Part shown: positions 40,004 to 49,679 of the stretch, piece after piece | Layout: the number at the start of each line of letters is the position of its first letter | Numbering within the stretch: position 1 is the stretch's first letter | Assembly: GCF_002387895.1 (NCBI RefSeq) | Contig: NZ_DGLI01000051.1 | Coordinates: 1-64,000, forward strand | Length of the DNA stretch: 64,000 bases | Reading direction: 5' to 3' | DNA from: Clostridium sp. UBA4548 | Lineage (GTDB): Bacteria; Bacillota; Clostridia; Clostridiales; Clostridiaceae | Notes under the pieces: model-generated | Told to the model about the DNA's origin: nothing | The model's input: only the letters and a program-made list of their open reading frames with translations | Databases searched by the model: none | Position numbers and translations under genes: made by a program

Positions 40004-40573
40004 ATGAATTTTATGAGTATTAGAAGAGAATCTGAAAGACTTGTGGTAAGGCCAATGAGGGACACTGATTTTGAAACTATTCTCAAGGGCTTAAAAGACC
40101 AAGCACCAAGACAAAACAGACACGAAGAGGAAACAGAGCTAACGGATATTTTCACAGAAGATTTTTGTAAAGAAACTGCAGATAAGTTAGAACAATATGC
40201 AAAAAATGATAGGTGCTATGAGTTTAGGGTTTTCAAAAAGGAAGATGGTAGTTATGTGGGTGGAGTTATCGTAAAAACCATTAAACGAGGTGGTTTTCAA
40301 TGGGCAGAAGTTGGGTATTGGCTACTTAATCAGCATTGGGGGAAGGGGTACGGAAGTGAAATGGTAAAGGTTATGAATGATATAGCTTTTAAAGAACTTG
40401 GCTTCCATCGATTAGAGGCTCATGTAAACTTAGATAACATAGCTTCTCAGAAGACAGCAGAAGCAGCAGGAATGAAGTTTGAGTGTATAAGGCAAGGATT
40501 TATTTTCGAAGATGATGAATGGACTGATAATATGGTTTATTTTATTAATAACACAAATTCTAAGGAACTATAA
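40004..40573 (+). CDS. RimJ/RimL-type GNAT acetyltransferase
   Basis: 189 residues from ATG 40004 (GGGGGT 7 bases upstream). RESERLVVRPMRDTDFETI, WAEVGYWLLNQHWGKGYGSEMVKVM (acetyl-CoA loop) and LGFHRLEAHVNLDNIASQKTAEAAGMKFE are the RimJ/RimL signature. Third gene of a short unit with MBL hydrolase and kinase; a terminator follows. Substrate unknown. Confidence 0.88.
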   Translation: MNFMSIRRESERLVVRPMRDTDFETILKGLKDQAPRQNRHEEETELTDIFTEDFCKETADKLEQYAKNDRCYEFRVFKKEDGSYVGGVIVKTIKRGGFQWAEVGYWLLNQHWGKGYGSEMVKVMNDIAFKELGFHRLEAHVNLDNIASQKTAEAAGMKFECIRQGFIFEDDEWTDNMVYFINNTNSKEL

Positions 40574-40599
40574 GCAATGAATTTAATAGAAAGTATTCT

Positions 40600-40632
40600 T
40601 AAGGCTTAAAGAAATATCTTTAAGCCTTTCTT
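40600..40632 (+). terminator. Intrinsic terminator of the MBL-kinase-GNAT unit
   Basis: AAGGCTTAAAGA pairs with TCTTTAAGCCTT, followed by TCTTTATTTT. Confidence 0.9.
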
Positions 40633-40975
40633 TATTTTACTAAACTTTTGTGTATTGAAAAATGATGTGATAGCAAGGCTTAAGTAGTATATCCTGTTTT
40701 TAAGCTATGGTTTATAAGAAATACTTTATGCTAGCTACCATAAACAGTATTATAAACAAAAAACATTAGATTAAAGTAGATTCATTTAGGCGTAATCAAA
40801 GCACCTAAATTGACACAAAATTTGAGTAAGTCAGAATGATATGGTAAAATTAAACAAATAACAAGAATTAATCCATTAATTAAGTCTCATATAAAAAAAA
40901 TAGGGGTGTTATAAATATGTAAGAAAGAATCAATTAAAAGTTTAAATTGAAAGTTATATAAGGAGATGTTAGTTA
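40633..40975. other. Intergenic stretch with no gene
   Basis: About 340 AT-rich bases between terminator and M3 peptidase gene; no hairpin, repeat-family copy or good promoter recognised. The AAGGAGA ribosome site at its end is clear. Confidence 0.5.
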
Positions 40976-42742
40976 ATGGATTTAATGTGGAACTTAGATA
41001 AAATTTATACTTCGTTTGATTCTGAGGATTTTAAAAATCATATGGAATTAATTAAAGAATATATACACGCTATAAAAAGATTAGATATTCATAGTTGGGC
41101 AACGGATAAAAGCTGCGTTTTAAAAATTGAAGAGTTTTTAAAAACTATCAATGAGTATAAAAAGATATATTCGAGATTATATTCCTATGGATACTTAGTT
41201 TTCAATGCTGACTGTGAGAACGTGAAAGCAATGAATTCATTAGATTATTTAGAGAATATGAACTCAGAACTTACTGATATATTTATAAAATTCAGCTGGT
41301 GGCTTAAGGATATTGAAGATTTAAATGAAATAACAAGTGCTTCTGAATATCTTTCAGAACATGAGTTTTACCTTAAGGAGCTTATGGTAAAGTCAAAGTA
41401 TCTGCTAAATGATAAAGAAGAAACTATTATTTCTAGGATGAAAAATACTGGATCTAAAGCTTGGGAAAGACTTTATATGGAATTAATTGCTACCACTGAA
41501 GAGAGCATTACTATTAATGGAAAGGTGGAAGCTTTAACAATAGCTGAACTTAGAAATATGCAGTATGAAAGTGATGGACATTTAAGGAAGGCAGCTTATT
41601 ATAAAGAAGCTGATTTATGTAAAGGGCTATCACAAGTTTGTACAAAATGTATAAATGCAATTAGTGGGGAAGCTTTAGCTATTTGTGAATTAAAAGGGTA
41701 CAACTCACCCTTAGAAAAGGTTTTAATAAATTCAAGAATGGATATTGAAACATTAAACACTATGATGAAGGCAATAAAAGATGCCTTGCCAGTGTTTCAT
41801 AAGTATTTCGTAAAAAAAGCTGAAATCTTAGGATATGACTCCAAACTTCCTTTTTATGAAATATATGCACCTGTTTCTAAAAGCACTAGAAAAGTAACTT
41901 ACATGGAAGCTAAGGATTTAATTGTATCCAGCTTTAACACTTTTAGCGAAAACCTTGGTAGTTTTTCAAAAAAGGCTTTTGAAGATAAGTGGATTCATGC
42001 TGAGCCAAGTAAAGGAAAGGGTAATTTTGGCTTATCAGTAGATATTTTTCCAATAAAAGAAAGTAGGATAAGCACTAATTTCAGTGGAAACTATGTGGAT
42101 GTAAGCATATTAGCCCATGAGATTGGACATGCATATCATAGCTCCAAACTTTATGAAGAAACCATGGTAAATACAGATTATCCAATTCCTATTGCAGAAA
42201 CAGCTTCAATTTTCTGCGAAACAATATTAAATAATGAACTAGCAAAAATATTGCCTGGCAGTGAAACTCTAACTATTCTTGAAAGAAGTATTTCTGATGC
42301 TGCATACTATATTGTAGATTTTTATGGAAGGTATTTATTTGAAAGAGAGCTATTCAAGAGAAGGAAATCAGGTCCATTGTCTCTTGAGGAATTAAATGAA
42401 TTAATGATTCATTGTATGAGAAAAGCTTATGGCGATAGTATTGAAATTGAAACTATTCATCCTTACATGTGGATGAATAAGCCAGGATATTTCATGGTTG
42501 ATAACGAATTTCTTAATTTTCCATATTCATTTGGAGTATTGTTTTCAAAAGGGTTATATGCAGAGTATATAAAAAGAGGGCAAGGGTTTGTTCATGAATA
42601 TGATAAGTTTCTAGGTGAAACAAGTAGAAGTACTGTTGCAACCCTGGCAAATATAATGAGTATAGATGTTAACTCACTAGATTTTTGGAGAAGTTCTTTA
42701 AGTCTTATTGAAAGCGATATTGAAAGATTTATCAACATTTAA
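40976..42742 (+). CDS. pepF: M3-family oligoendopeptidase (PepF-like)
   Basis: 588 residues, cytoplasmic. Zinc metallopeptidase that trims oligopeptides. The HExxH site is in VSILAHEIGHAYHSS (near 378-392) with the downstream Glu in PIAETASIFCETILN. It has the helical N-terminal lobe typical of PepF/oligopeptidase F, and the length matches the family. ATG 40976 with AAGGAGA upstream. Monocistronic, followed by a strong terminator. Confidence 0.92.
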   Translation: MDLMWNLDKIYTSFDSEDFKNHMELIKEYIHAIKRLDIHSWATDKSCVLKIEEFLKTINEYKKIYSRLYSYGYLVFNADCENVKAMNSLDYLENMNSELTDIFIKFSWWLKDIEDLNEITSASEYLSEHEFYLKELMVKSKYLLNDKEETIISRMKNTGSKAWERLYMELIATTEESITINGKVEALTIAELRNMQYESDGHLRKAAYYKEADLCKGLSQVCTKCINAISGEALAICELKGYNSPLEKVLINSRMDIETLNTMMKAIKDALPVFHKYFVKKAEILGYDSKLPFYEIYAPVSKSTRKVTYMEAKDLIVSSFNTFSENLGSFSKKAFEDKWIHAEPSKGKGNFGLSVDIFPIKESRISTNFSGNYVDVSILAHEIGHAYHSSKLYEETMVNTDYPIPIAETASIFCETILNNELAKILPGSETLTILERSISDAAYYIVDFYGRYLFERELFKRRKSGPLSLEELNELMIHCMRKAYGDSIEIETIHPYMWMNKPGYFMVDNEFLNFPYSFGVLFSKGLYAEYIKRGQGFVHEYDKFLGETSRSTVATLANIMSIDVNSLDFWRSSLSLIESDIERFINI

Positions 42743-42789
42743 TAAGCAAGGATACTGATTCATAACGAATAACCCTTATAAATAGTACC

Positions 42790-42836
42790 AAAGCCATAGA
42801 TAAATGGAGATAACTTCTCATTTATCTATGGCTTAA
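42790..42836. terminator. Intrinsic terminator between converging genes
   Basis: AAGCCATAGATAAATG pairs with CATTTATCTATGGCTT with a 12-base loop; between pepF (plus) and the FusB-like gene (minus). Confidence 0.85.
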
Positions 42837-42882
42837 TTACGGTGTTCTAAGATAAAAATTCACTTTATCTATCTTAAAGTTA

Positions 42883-43542
42883 TCATTTTATATTGTTAAC
42901 ATCTTTTAAAAGCTTCTCAAGGTTCTCGATAGATACAAGCTCCTCATTACATTTCTTGCTATTTAAGCAAATATCAAAGCCTATGGAACGGTAAGCCCCT
43001 TCAGAGGTATTAGCTGTTTTACATATAGGGGAAACAAAACCTACTTCACTTGCATCACCTTCATGATTACAAAGGATACATCTATGAGCATTATTAGAGG
43101 TTTGATTTGAAATTCTACATGCCATACCTACAAGCTTACCATCCATATTGTAAGCTATAAATAATTTTCTAATGGATTCATCAATCCAACCTAAATATAC
43201 ATTTTTTAAGTTTTGCTCCTCTTGGGTTGGTAGCTTAAATTTCTTTTCCTTCTTAAATAGTCTGCCAATTTGGGCATTTGTAATAACTGGCATCCCATAT
43301 ACATATTCATTTAACTCATCTAAATACTTATCAATGTGATAGGGGTTAGTTATTCTACTAATATTAAGGAACTCTTTTTCTTCCACTGATAAATCACTAA
43401 AAACACTTAGTATTTTATCTTGTATATATCCTTTAGTAGCTTCAATAATATTAATATCTACACAACCTATAAAAGCATTACTTAAGTCGATTAAACATTT
43501 TTTTATATAATTATACTCATGTTTTTTTATAAAAGCTTCCAT
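42883..43542 (-). CDS. FusB/FusC-family EF-G-binding protein
   Basis: 219 residues from ATG 43542 (GAGGTG upstream; a GTG at 43554 is an alternative). Two domains: a helical N-terminal bundle (about 1-80) and a C-terminal treble-clef zinc-finger domain containing HRCILCNHEGDASEVGF, CKTA, and GFDICLNSKKC (four-cysteine site). FusB-type proteins bind elongation factor G and rescue ribosomes stalled by fusidic acid. Clostridial members are chromosomal; drug protection here is plausible but unproven. Confidence 0.88.
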   Translation of the reverse strand: MEAFIKKHEYNYIKKCLIDLSNAFIGCVDINIIEATKGYIQDKILSVFSDLSVEEKEFLNISRITNPYHIDKYLDELNEYVYGMPVITNAQIGRLFKKEKKFKLPTQEEQNLKNVYLGWIDESIRKLFIAYNMDGKLVGMACRISNQTSNNAHRCILCNHEGDASEVGFVSPICKTANTSEGAYRSIGFDICLNSKKCNEELVSIENLEKLLKDVNNIK

Positions 43543-44144
43543 AGAAGCCAACACCTCTTTTCTTAAAAATTTCCAAACAAAACCTTAGCCTTGTCCAAAG
43601 CAACTTGTTATTTGAGTCAATAGTACCTGCTTAGTGCAGCCTGTTTTCATTTACTTTAGTTAAAATCAGTCATATATTATAAAGTCCATCTATGAAAATA
43701 TTCATACTTGAACATGAGGAAACTTAAATAATTACTAGACTATTAAACAAGAAGGTTATTGTTGGGCCATAACTTATTTATTTAATTTTTTTAAACTCAT
43801 AAGAATTTATGAATGAGAAATTTCAAGGACTAACCACAATAAAATCATATCAGAGTTAAGTGAAGTCCTTCAATCTAATTAATGGTTCTGTAATGTTTAA
43901 GAGCAAAATATTTATGGAACTTATCTTATAGAGGTTTAAAGGAACAGAGAATATATAAGGGGATAAGGTCTTTAGGGACTGGGTTTTATTAGAAATAAAG
44001 TATGTTAAAAGGCGACACAGGTGAATATGTAGCAATTTTGTAAGAGGATCCTTAGTAATAGACTTTAGTATGATATTCACTACTTTGTTGAAATTAAATA
44101 TGCTTCCAAAGTCTTTTGAGAAAAGGAGATTTTTGATTATAAAA
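43543..44144. other. 600 bases without an intact gene
   Basis: Stop-rich in all frames, with only short open pieces such as KRRHR- or RGSLVIDFSM-like stretches in the plus strand that may be gene debris. No hairpin, repeat-family copy or RNA gene recognised. Confidence 0.4.
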
Positions 44145-44173
44145 TTGATATTGCGGGAAAAACCTTGTATAAT
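44145..44173 (+). promoter_or_regulatory. Sigma-A promoter for the CD3324-like copy c leader
   Basis: TTGATA (44145-44150), 17-base spacer, TATAAT (44168-44173), preceded by T-G at the extended position. A near-consensus promoter. Confidence 0.75.
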
Positions 44174-44231
44174 GTAATTATTATATTAAAACATAATTGG
44201 GAATAAGTATTTTTGAAAGGTATAAATAACT

Positions 44232-44291
44232 ATGATTTATAAAAATGAATCTGGATTAAGATATACTCCTTGCGAAGGCCATAAGAACTAA
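44232..44291 (+). CDS. Short leader ORF upstream of copy c, or the start of a decayed gene
   Basis: MIYKNESGLRYTPCEGHKN, 19 codons, with GAAAGG 11 bases upstream. After the stop the same frame continues IGYALLGGDFIKIADVEFYGTVS, which reads like protein, so it may instead be a gene cut by a nonsense codon. Confidence 0.35.
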   Translation: MIYKNESGLRYTPCEGHKN

Positions 44292-44462
44292 ATCGGCTAT
44301 GCTTTGCTTGGAGGGGACTTTATTAAAATAGCTGATGTTGAATTTTATGGTACAGTAAGTTCTTTTTTCATGTATATTAAAGGGCTTTATTTAGTGTGCA
44401 AATTTTCAGCATCATGTTATTTGAACAAGGCTTTTCATATATTTGTTTCTTCGTATATTAAG

Positions 44463-44502
44463 GGAAACTGTTGCAAACATAGCTTTGTAACAGTTTTTTT
44501 GG
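44463..44502 (+). terminator. Terminator in the leader of copy c, possible attenuator
   Basis: AAACTGTTGCAAA pairs with TTTGTAACAGTTT (stem of about 12 bp with one mismatch), followed by TTTTGG. It lies between the only visible promoter and the gene start at 44547 with no promoter in between. Confidence 0.7.
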
Positions 44503-44546
44503 TCTTTGCTTCAAGAAAAAAATAAGTTTTTCGAAGGAGTAAAGAT

Positions 44547-44843
44547 ATGAAATATATTAATGCACATAAAATTCTACCTAAAGATATAATTAAAGTAATT
44601 CAAGAATACGTGGATGGAGAATATTTATATATACCTAGAAGAGAAGAAGAACAAAAGCGATGGGGCGAAGAAAGTGGCTCAAGAGAAGCGTTGAAAAGAA
44701 GAAACATAGAAATATATGATAAATATCTAAAGGGCGCTAAGATTATAGAACTTAGCGAGGAATATTACCTTTCAGATAAAAGCATAAGAAGAATTATCAG
44801 TGACCAAAAGAAAATTATATTGAAAATAAGTGGTGACCCATAG
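44547..44843 (+). CDS. CD3324-like HTH protein, copy c
   Basis: 98 residues: MKYINAHKILPKDIIKVIQ, DGEYLYIPRREEEQKRWGEESGS and HTH YLKGAKIIELSEEYYLSDKSIRRII. Same architecture as the copies at 17683 and 18255, with the N-terminal half most like copy b. GAAGGAG 8 bases before the ATG. Its leader contains a promoter, short ORF and terminator, consistent with controlled readthrough. Presumed small DNA-binding regulator. Confidence 0.85.
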   Translation: MKYINAHKILPKDIIKVIQEYVDGEYLYIPRREEEQKRWGEESGSREALKRRNIEIYDKYLKGAKIIELSEEYYLSDKSIRRIISDQKKIILKISGDP

Positions 44844-45019
44844 AAATATGCCTAATGGTATTAATAAGCTGCTTTATATAAGTGCTTGAAAATATTTCGT
44901 AAGGAGTAAAAACAAGCATATACATTTAAACTTAGATTTAAGTGAACCTAATTAAAAATATTAGAATTGATGCAGCTATTTATGTGAATTTATTAGGCTA
45001 TAAATTGAAAAATAAGTTA

Positions 45020-45056
45020 AAGATACTCTTTATATATTGTAAAGGGTATTTTTTAT
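45020..45056 (+). terminator. Intrinsic terminator upstream of the ZmaR-like GNAT
   Basis: GATACTCTTTA...TGTAAAGGGTATT with TTTTATT; could end the copy c transcript or attenuate the next gene. Confidence 0.6.
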
Positions 45057-45123
45057 TGTTAAAATTAATTATATGAATATATTTACAGAAGTTCCTGTAT
45101 ATTCAATAAAGGGGATAGTTGTT

Positions 45124-45966
45124 ATGAGGGAATTGAAAAAGGATGAATTTAATAACATTGTGCAGTTATTAAATGTAGAAAAAGTACACTATACATTTGC
45201 ATATTCAGTGGCCGAAGGAAAACAACCTGGCCGAATTTTTGTAGATAATCCAGTGGAGCCAAAGTGTTGTTTATTAACTTGTAAAAGTGGAAAATATTTA
45301 GTTGCAGGATGTACAAGCAATATTGGTTTCAATGAATTTTTGAAGGTTTTTTTACTTCATAAAGAAAACCATGGTAATTATTTTGACATCTACAGTTCCT
45401 CAAAGGAATGGGTTGTTAAATTAGATGAGATCCTTGGAGATAATGCAGCAAAATTGAGTAGACAAGTATTTAGCTGGGATCATGAAAGCTTATCTGTAAT
45501 TTCAAAATGGAGTGAAAGCCTACCATCAGGATTTGAACTAAGAAAAATGGATGGGGTTTTGTTCCAAAAATATGCAAAGGAAATAGATTCATCATACATG
45601 GACTTGTGGGAAACTGAGGATAACTTCCTCTCCAATGGGGTTGGCTTTTGTATGTTAAAAGATGGTGACTTTGTTAGTGTATGTAACTCATATTATGTAA
45701 GACAAGGCTATGCAGAAATTGATATAGTAACAAAGAGTGAATATAGACAACAAGGCTTTGCGCTAGCTACCTGCGCTGAATTTATAAAGTATTGTGTAAG
45801 CAACAATATTGATCCTGTATGGGATTGTGATAATGGAAATGAAAACTCTAAAAACTTAGCAAAGAAACTAGGCTTTAAGAGAGTAGAAACCTATGAAATG
45901 CATTGGTGGCATAAAAATAAAACTTTTGTTGAAGAATATTTAAAAAAATATCAATATACAGTATAA
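45124..45966 (+). CDS. GNAT acetyltransferase (GNAT_acetyltran / ZmaR-like)
   Basis: 280 residues from ATG 45124 (AAAGGGGA upstream). C-terminal GNAT core: DGDFVSVCNSYYVRQGYAEIDIV, then TKSEYRQQGFALATCAEFIKY (acetyl-CoA loop), and WDCDNGNENSKNLAKKLGF. The N-terminal half is the longer accessory lobe typical of the zwittermicin-resistance-type family. The substrate is probably a small molecule. Monocistronic with a strong terminator. Confidence 0.85.
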   Translation: MRELKKDEFNNIVQLLNVEKVHYTFAYSVAEGKQPGRIFVDNPVEPKCCLLTCKSGKYLVAGCTSNIGFNEFLKVFLLHKENHGNYFDIYSSSKEWVVKLDEILGDNAAKLSRQVFSWDHESLSVISKWSESLPSGFELRKMDGVLFQKYAKEIDSSYMDLWETEDNFLSNGVGFCMLKDGDFVSVCNSYYVRQGYAEIDIVTKSEYRQQGFALATCAEFIKYCVSNNIDPVWDCDNGNENSKNLAKKLGFKRVETYEMHWWHKNKTFVEEYLKKYQYTV

Positions 45967-46000
45967 AGCAACTGTACAGCTAGGTAATTAATTTAAAAGT

Positions 46001-46040
46001 TTAGCCCTAACCATGGATATATCTTGGTTAGGGCTTTTAG
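46001..46040 (+). terminator. Intrinsic terminator of the GNAT gene
   Basis: AGCCCTAACCA pairs with TGGTTAGGGCT, followed by TTTAG. A related hairpin recurs at 53487-53523. Confidence 0.85.
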
Positions 46041-46105
46041 AATTACATAATTCTATTTAGCTATAGGATTCCATCATGGAGTTTTAATTTGTTCAGTATT
46101 ATGAA

Positions 46106-46144
46106 AAAAAGGCTGTGCACTAATTATTTAGTGCCACAGCCTCA
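46106..46144 (-). terminator. Terminator of the Bce-type transporter operon
   Basis: On the minus strand GAGGCTGTGGCACTAAAT...TAGTGCACAGCC followed by TTTTTTTC. Stem of about 12 bp. Confidence 0.8.
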
Positions 46145-46214
46145 ATAAATTCTTAGGGAACCCGGGGAGGACTCAGGTACAAATTAAATATTAACACGGC
46201 TTCACTAAGATGCA

Positions 46215-48239
46215 TTAAATTTTGTTTTTAACTGTATTTTTAAAGCCAACATAAGTTGCATAAAAGTATCCACCGTATATTACAATAAGACCTAAACCTA
46301 TCATAAGAGAAGAACTTCCAAGGAGGCTCTTGTTATAGGCTCCAAACAGTTTATTAGTTACACTTATGCCAACTATTGAATGTATAATGGCTAAAGTTAA
46401 AGGTACCATAAAATAAATCAAGTTCTGAACTAATATTGACTTATTTATCATTTTTTCAGTAACACCTATTTTTCTAAGAGAGTTATATCTATCTAGACTA
46501 TCACTTGCCTCAGATAATTGCTGTAATGCCAGCACAGCAGCACTGGATATCAAAAATACTATTCCTAAATATATACCTAGAAATACAACCATTGCTGAGG
46601 AACCATACACCATGGAATGTAGTTGTTCTAGTGTATTTCCGAATAACAGTATAGATTGCCCATTATAGGTTCCAGTATCTAAAACATCAGTAAACAGCTT
46701 TGAAAACTTCTCTTCCGATTTTTCAAAGTTACTGTTATCAAACATTACATTAAATTTAGAGCCTTCTGCCTTCAAATCTCCCTGAAAGTTATCTGGGATT
46801 ATGAAATAAAGGAATTGCAAATTAGCTCTATTGCTAACTATATTCTCTTTTATTGGAGTGGTATTTTTTATTGTGTAAGTTTTATTCTCTAACACTACAG
46901 ATTTTTCATTCTTTATAAATTTACTAAATATTTTATTGTTATCCTCATAGTTGGATACAACTAAAATTTCATTTTCTTTTAAGTCTATAGGAGACTTATC
47001 TAAAAGCTGAGTTATTGAGTTATACTCAGAGAGTTTTATAGCAGATATAGGGTGATCGGAATAGGAATCCTTAAGTTCCTTAATTTCTTTTTCAGTTAAA
47101 TACTTACTTAGTAATTCACTTAGATAAATAGGAAGTTTGTATTCAGTAAAAAAGGAATACTTTTCAGTAGCATCAAGCTGAAAATTTATTTCATCAAGAG
47201 CCTTTTTAACATCCTTTGTTTTTTCATCATCTTTACTAGGATAAAGAGCACCAGAGGCGTGAAAAGAAGTATTTCCCTTTAAGGATTTGTCAAAGATGCC
47301 CTTATAGCCAAACATAGTAAATAAAAGTGTGATAGTTAAAAACAGCATAAGACATATGGTGGTCATGGATAAAAAGTTAGTAGTTATTTTATTATTAATT
47401 TGTCTTAATACAAAGATATTTAAATTTTTAAGATATAGTTTTTTATTCTTTTGTATAACTTGGATTAAAAAGTTAGAGAGACTAAAAAAGCATAATAGAG
47501 TTCCCACAACCCCTAAAACAATTGAAATAATAAAAAGAGGATCCTCAGGCTCTAATCCAACCTTTAACACAAAAGTGTAAGCAGCTATAAGGGATGCCAG
47601 TGAGAAAAGGAATATAACTACTGAAACAACAGGGTTTGTAACCTTTATTACTTCATTTTTCTTTGCTGCATTTAGCATATCTATAAGCTTATATTTAGAA
47701 ATAATAACTTGATTAAATATCATTACTAGAATAAATATTATCCCAAAGTATAGTGCAGATTTAACTATTGCACTCATTGATATAATAAATTTATAGTTAG
47801 TCATATTTACTGCTAAAAGCTTAGCTGTAACAACAGATAAACCTTGGGACACAATAATGCCAAGTAGAATTCCAACAACTAGAGATAATAAGCCAATAAG
47901 AAAAGTCTCAAAAATTAAAATTCTAGAAATTTTACCCTTTGACATACCTAAAGTCATGTAGATACCTAATTCTTTTTTACGTTTTTTTATAAGAAAATTG
48001 TTGGCGTAAACTATAAGTCCTCCTAGAATAAAGGATACAAATACGGAGGCTCCAGCCATAAGTTTGTTTATTGTTATCATATACTCTGCAGTGCTCTTAC
48101 TTATATCCAGCAGAGATTTTTGTGCTTCAATAGAATTAAAGCTATAAAATATACATACTGCAAAGGTTAGAGTAAGAAAATATATAGAATAATCCTTGAA
48201 GCTTCTTTTTACATTGTTCATTGCTATTTTAGAAAACAT
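46215..48239 (-). CDS. Bce-type ABC transporter permease (FtsX-like)
   Basis: 674 residues, about ten membrane segments: one near 20-40, a group of three from 45 to 180, three more around 195-305, and three at the C-terminus (530-670), with a large extracellular domain (about 310-520) as in BceB. FtsX-like stretches include IYLGIVFLISSAAVLALQQLSEASDSLDRY and KKRKKELGIYMTLGMSKGKI. In BceAB-type systems it senses and removes peptide antibiotics acting on lipid II-cycle intermediates. The ATG 48239 lies inside the ATPase gene's end, overlap of 11 bases. Confidence 0.88.
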   Translation of the reverse strand: MFSKIAMNNVKRSFKDYSIYFLTLTFAVCIFYSFNSIEAQKSLLDISKSTAEYMITINKLMAGASVFVSFILGGLIVYANNFLIKKRKKELGIYMTLGMSKGKISRILIFETFLIGLLSLVVGILLGIIVSQGLSVVTAKLLAVNMTNYKFIISMSAIVKSALYFGIIFILVMIFNQVIISKYKLIDMLNAAKKNEVIKVTNPVVSVVIFLFSLASLIAAYTFVLKVGLEPEDPLFIISIVLGVVGTLLCFFSLSNFLIQVIQKNKKLYLKNLNIFVLRQINNKITTNFLSMTTICLMLFLTITLLFTMFGYKGIFDKSLKGNTSFHASGALYPSKDDEKTKDVKKALDEINFQLDATEKYSFFTEYKLPIYLSELLSKYLTEKEIKELKDSYSDHPISAIKLSEYNSITQLLDKSPIDLKENEILVVSNYEDNNKIFSKFIKNEKSVVLENKTYTIKNTTPIKENIVSNRANLQFLYFIIPDNFQGDLKAEGSKFNVMFDNSNFEKSEEKFSKLFTDVLDTGTYNGQSILLFGNTLEQLHSMVYGSSAMVVFLGIYLGIVFLISSAAVLALQQLSEASDSLDRYNSLRKIGVTEKMINKSILVQNLIYFMVPLTLAIIHSIVGISVTNKLFGAYNKSLLGSSSLMIGLGLIVIYGGYFYATYVGFKNTVKNKI

Positions 48240-48996
48240 CGCTAGCATCTCCTCCAAGTAAAGTCACAACTTCAATTATTTTATTAAAGAATTCCTTTCT
48301 AGTATCATTCCCGCGAAGTAGTTCATTAAAAATCTTACCATCCTTAATAAATAAAATTCTATGAGCATAGCTTGCGGTAAAGGCATCGTGAGTAACCATC
48401 AGTATGGTAGCTTGAAAATCCTTGTTTAGCTTTTCAAAGGAGTCCAAAAGAAGTCTTGAGGACTTAGAGTCTAAAGCTCCAGTAGGCTCATCAGCCAGTA
48501 TCAGTGAAGGCTCAGTAACTAGAGCTCTAGCAGAAGCCACTCTTTGTTTCTGACCCCCTGACATTTGAAAAGGGTATTTAGTTAAAACATCTAAAATTTC
48601 TAGCTTTTCTGCTACTTTTTTAATAAGTTTATCTATTTCACTAGGTGTTCTCTTTTGTATTGTGAGGGCTAAAGCTATATTTTCATAGGCAGTAAGAGTA
48701 TCAAGAAGATTAAAATCCTGAAAGATGAAGCCTAACTCATCACGTCTGAATTCCTCTAAAGCCTTAGATTTAAGTGTGGTAATATCCTTGTTATTTATGA
48801 TGATATTACCTGTTGTAACAGTATCTATAGTTGAAATGCAGTTTAATAGAGTGGTCTTACCACTACCCGAAGGTCCCATTATTCCCACAAATTCTCCCTT
48901 ATCCACATTAAAGCTTATATTATCTATGGCTTTTGTTATGTTGCCTTTATTACCATAGTATTTTTCAATTTTTTCAACCCTTAAAATATTCTCCAT
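48229..48996 (-). CDS. Bce-type ABC transporter ATPase
   Basis: 255 residues. Walker A GPSGSGKTT, Q-loop IFQDFNLLD, signature MSGGQKQR, Walker B LILADEPTGALD, H-loop VTHD. Typical MacB/BceA-like ATPase. Start ATG 48996 after a GGAGG-type site (GGAGGAAAAGTA). Works with the FtsX-like permease. Confidence 0.92.
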   Translation of the reverse strand: MENILRVEKIEKYYGNKGNITKAIDNISFNVDKGEFVGIMGPSGSGKTTLLNCISTIDTVTTGNIIINNKDITTLKSKALEEFRRDELGFIFQDFNLLDTLTAYENIALALTIQKRTPSEIDKLIKKVAEKLEILDVLTKYPFQMSGGQKQRVASARALVTEPSLILADEPTGALDSKSSRLLLDSFEKLNKDFQATILMVTHDAFTASYAHRILFIKDGKIFNELLRGNDTRKEFFNKIIEVVTLLGGDASDVF

Positions 48997-49060
48997 TACT
49001 TTTCCTCCATAATTCTTCTCCCCTAAAGGGGGTTATTCATCTGAGTAACTTGTTGATACT

Positions 49061-49477
49061 TTAATTTTTCACCTGAAATTTCACCATCTTTTCGATGATA
49101 TCATTGCCAGCATTATAGATTGTAACTCCATACTCACCTTCTTCAAGCCCTTCAGGAACTGATAGCTTAGCATTAAAATATCCACCTTTAGTTATTTCTA
49201 TATTTTCTTCTGTTTTAAATCTATTCTGTGTTAATACTTCACCTTTGTACCATACCACCGTTGCCTTTTTAATAGCCAGCTTTTTACCCTTTGCAGAAAG
49301 ATAAACCGTATCCTTAGAGGTAAAAGTATTAGTAGGTGCGGTAGGCTTTCCTTTGTCATCTACACTTTTAGTCGTTGTAATTTCTACAATTTTAGGGCCA
49401 TTAAAATACTTATAAGCTGCGCCCCCTCCACCTATTATTAAAACTATAATCAATACAGGTATTAACAATTTTTTCAT
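49061..49477 (-). CDS. Exported anchored protein of the Bce module
   Basis: 138 residues from ATG 49477 (GGAACTTTTT region; GGAGG nearby). Residues 1-25 are a hydrophobic N-terminal anchor (KKLLIPVLIIVLIIGGGGAAY). The rest is beta-rich with KPTAPTNTFTSKDTVYLS and ends in strands; it resembles an immunoglobulin-like accessory protein placed beside the transporter genes. Separated from the histidine kinase operon by a strong terminator, so transcribed with the ATPase and permease genes. Function unknown, possibly ligand presentation. Confidence 0.7.
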   Translation of the reverse strand: MKKLLIPVLIIVLIIGGGGAAYKYFNGPKIVEITTTKSVDDKGKPTAPTNTFTSKDTVYLSAKGKKLAIKKATVVWYKGEVLTQNRFKTEENIEITKGGYFNAKLSVPEGLEEGEYGVTIYNAGNDIIEKMVKFQVKN

Positions 49478-49619
49478 AAAAAGTTCCTCCAAACTTTAAT
49501 TTTTATTTTCTCTACGGTTATTATTTTACTAGGACTTCACTTGGATACATATTAGTTTATATTTCATTAAAGTTACATTTTTGAAAGATTTGAAAGATAG
49601 GGTGAGTTTCGTAAAAGAA

Positions 49620-49674
49620 AAAATAATGGATTTATAGCTATCATAATTCACAATAGCTATGAATCCATTATTAA
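49620..49674 (-). terminator. Strong terminator after the two-component system
   Basis: AATAATGGATTCATAGCTAT pairs with ATAGCTATAAATCCATTATT on the minus strand (one mismatch), followed by TTTTC. Confidence 0.9.
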
Positions 49675-49679
49675 CACAA

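Noticed and set aside
43700..43760. Response-regulator-like start (MKIFILEHEET)
   Set aside because: It stops after 11 codons, no receiver-domain motifs follow, and there is no ribosome site.
44304..44525. 73-codon ORF starting MLGGDFIKIADVEF
   Set aside because: No ribosome site at its ATG, the second half is low-complexity hydrophobic or aromatic, and a terminator lies inside its 3' end; perhaps debris following the short ORF at 44232.
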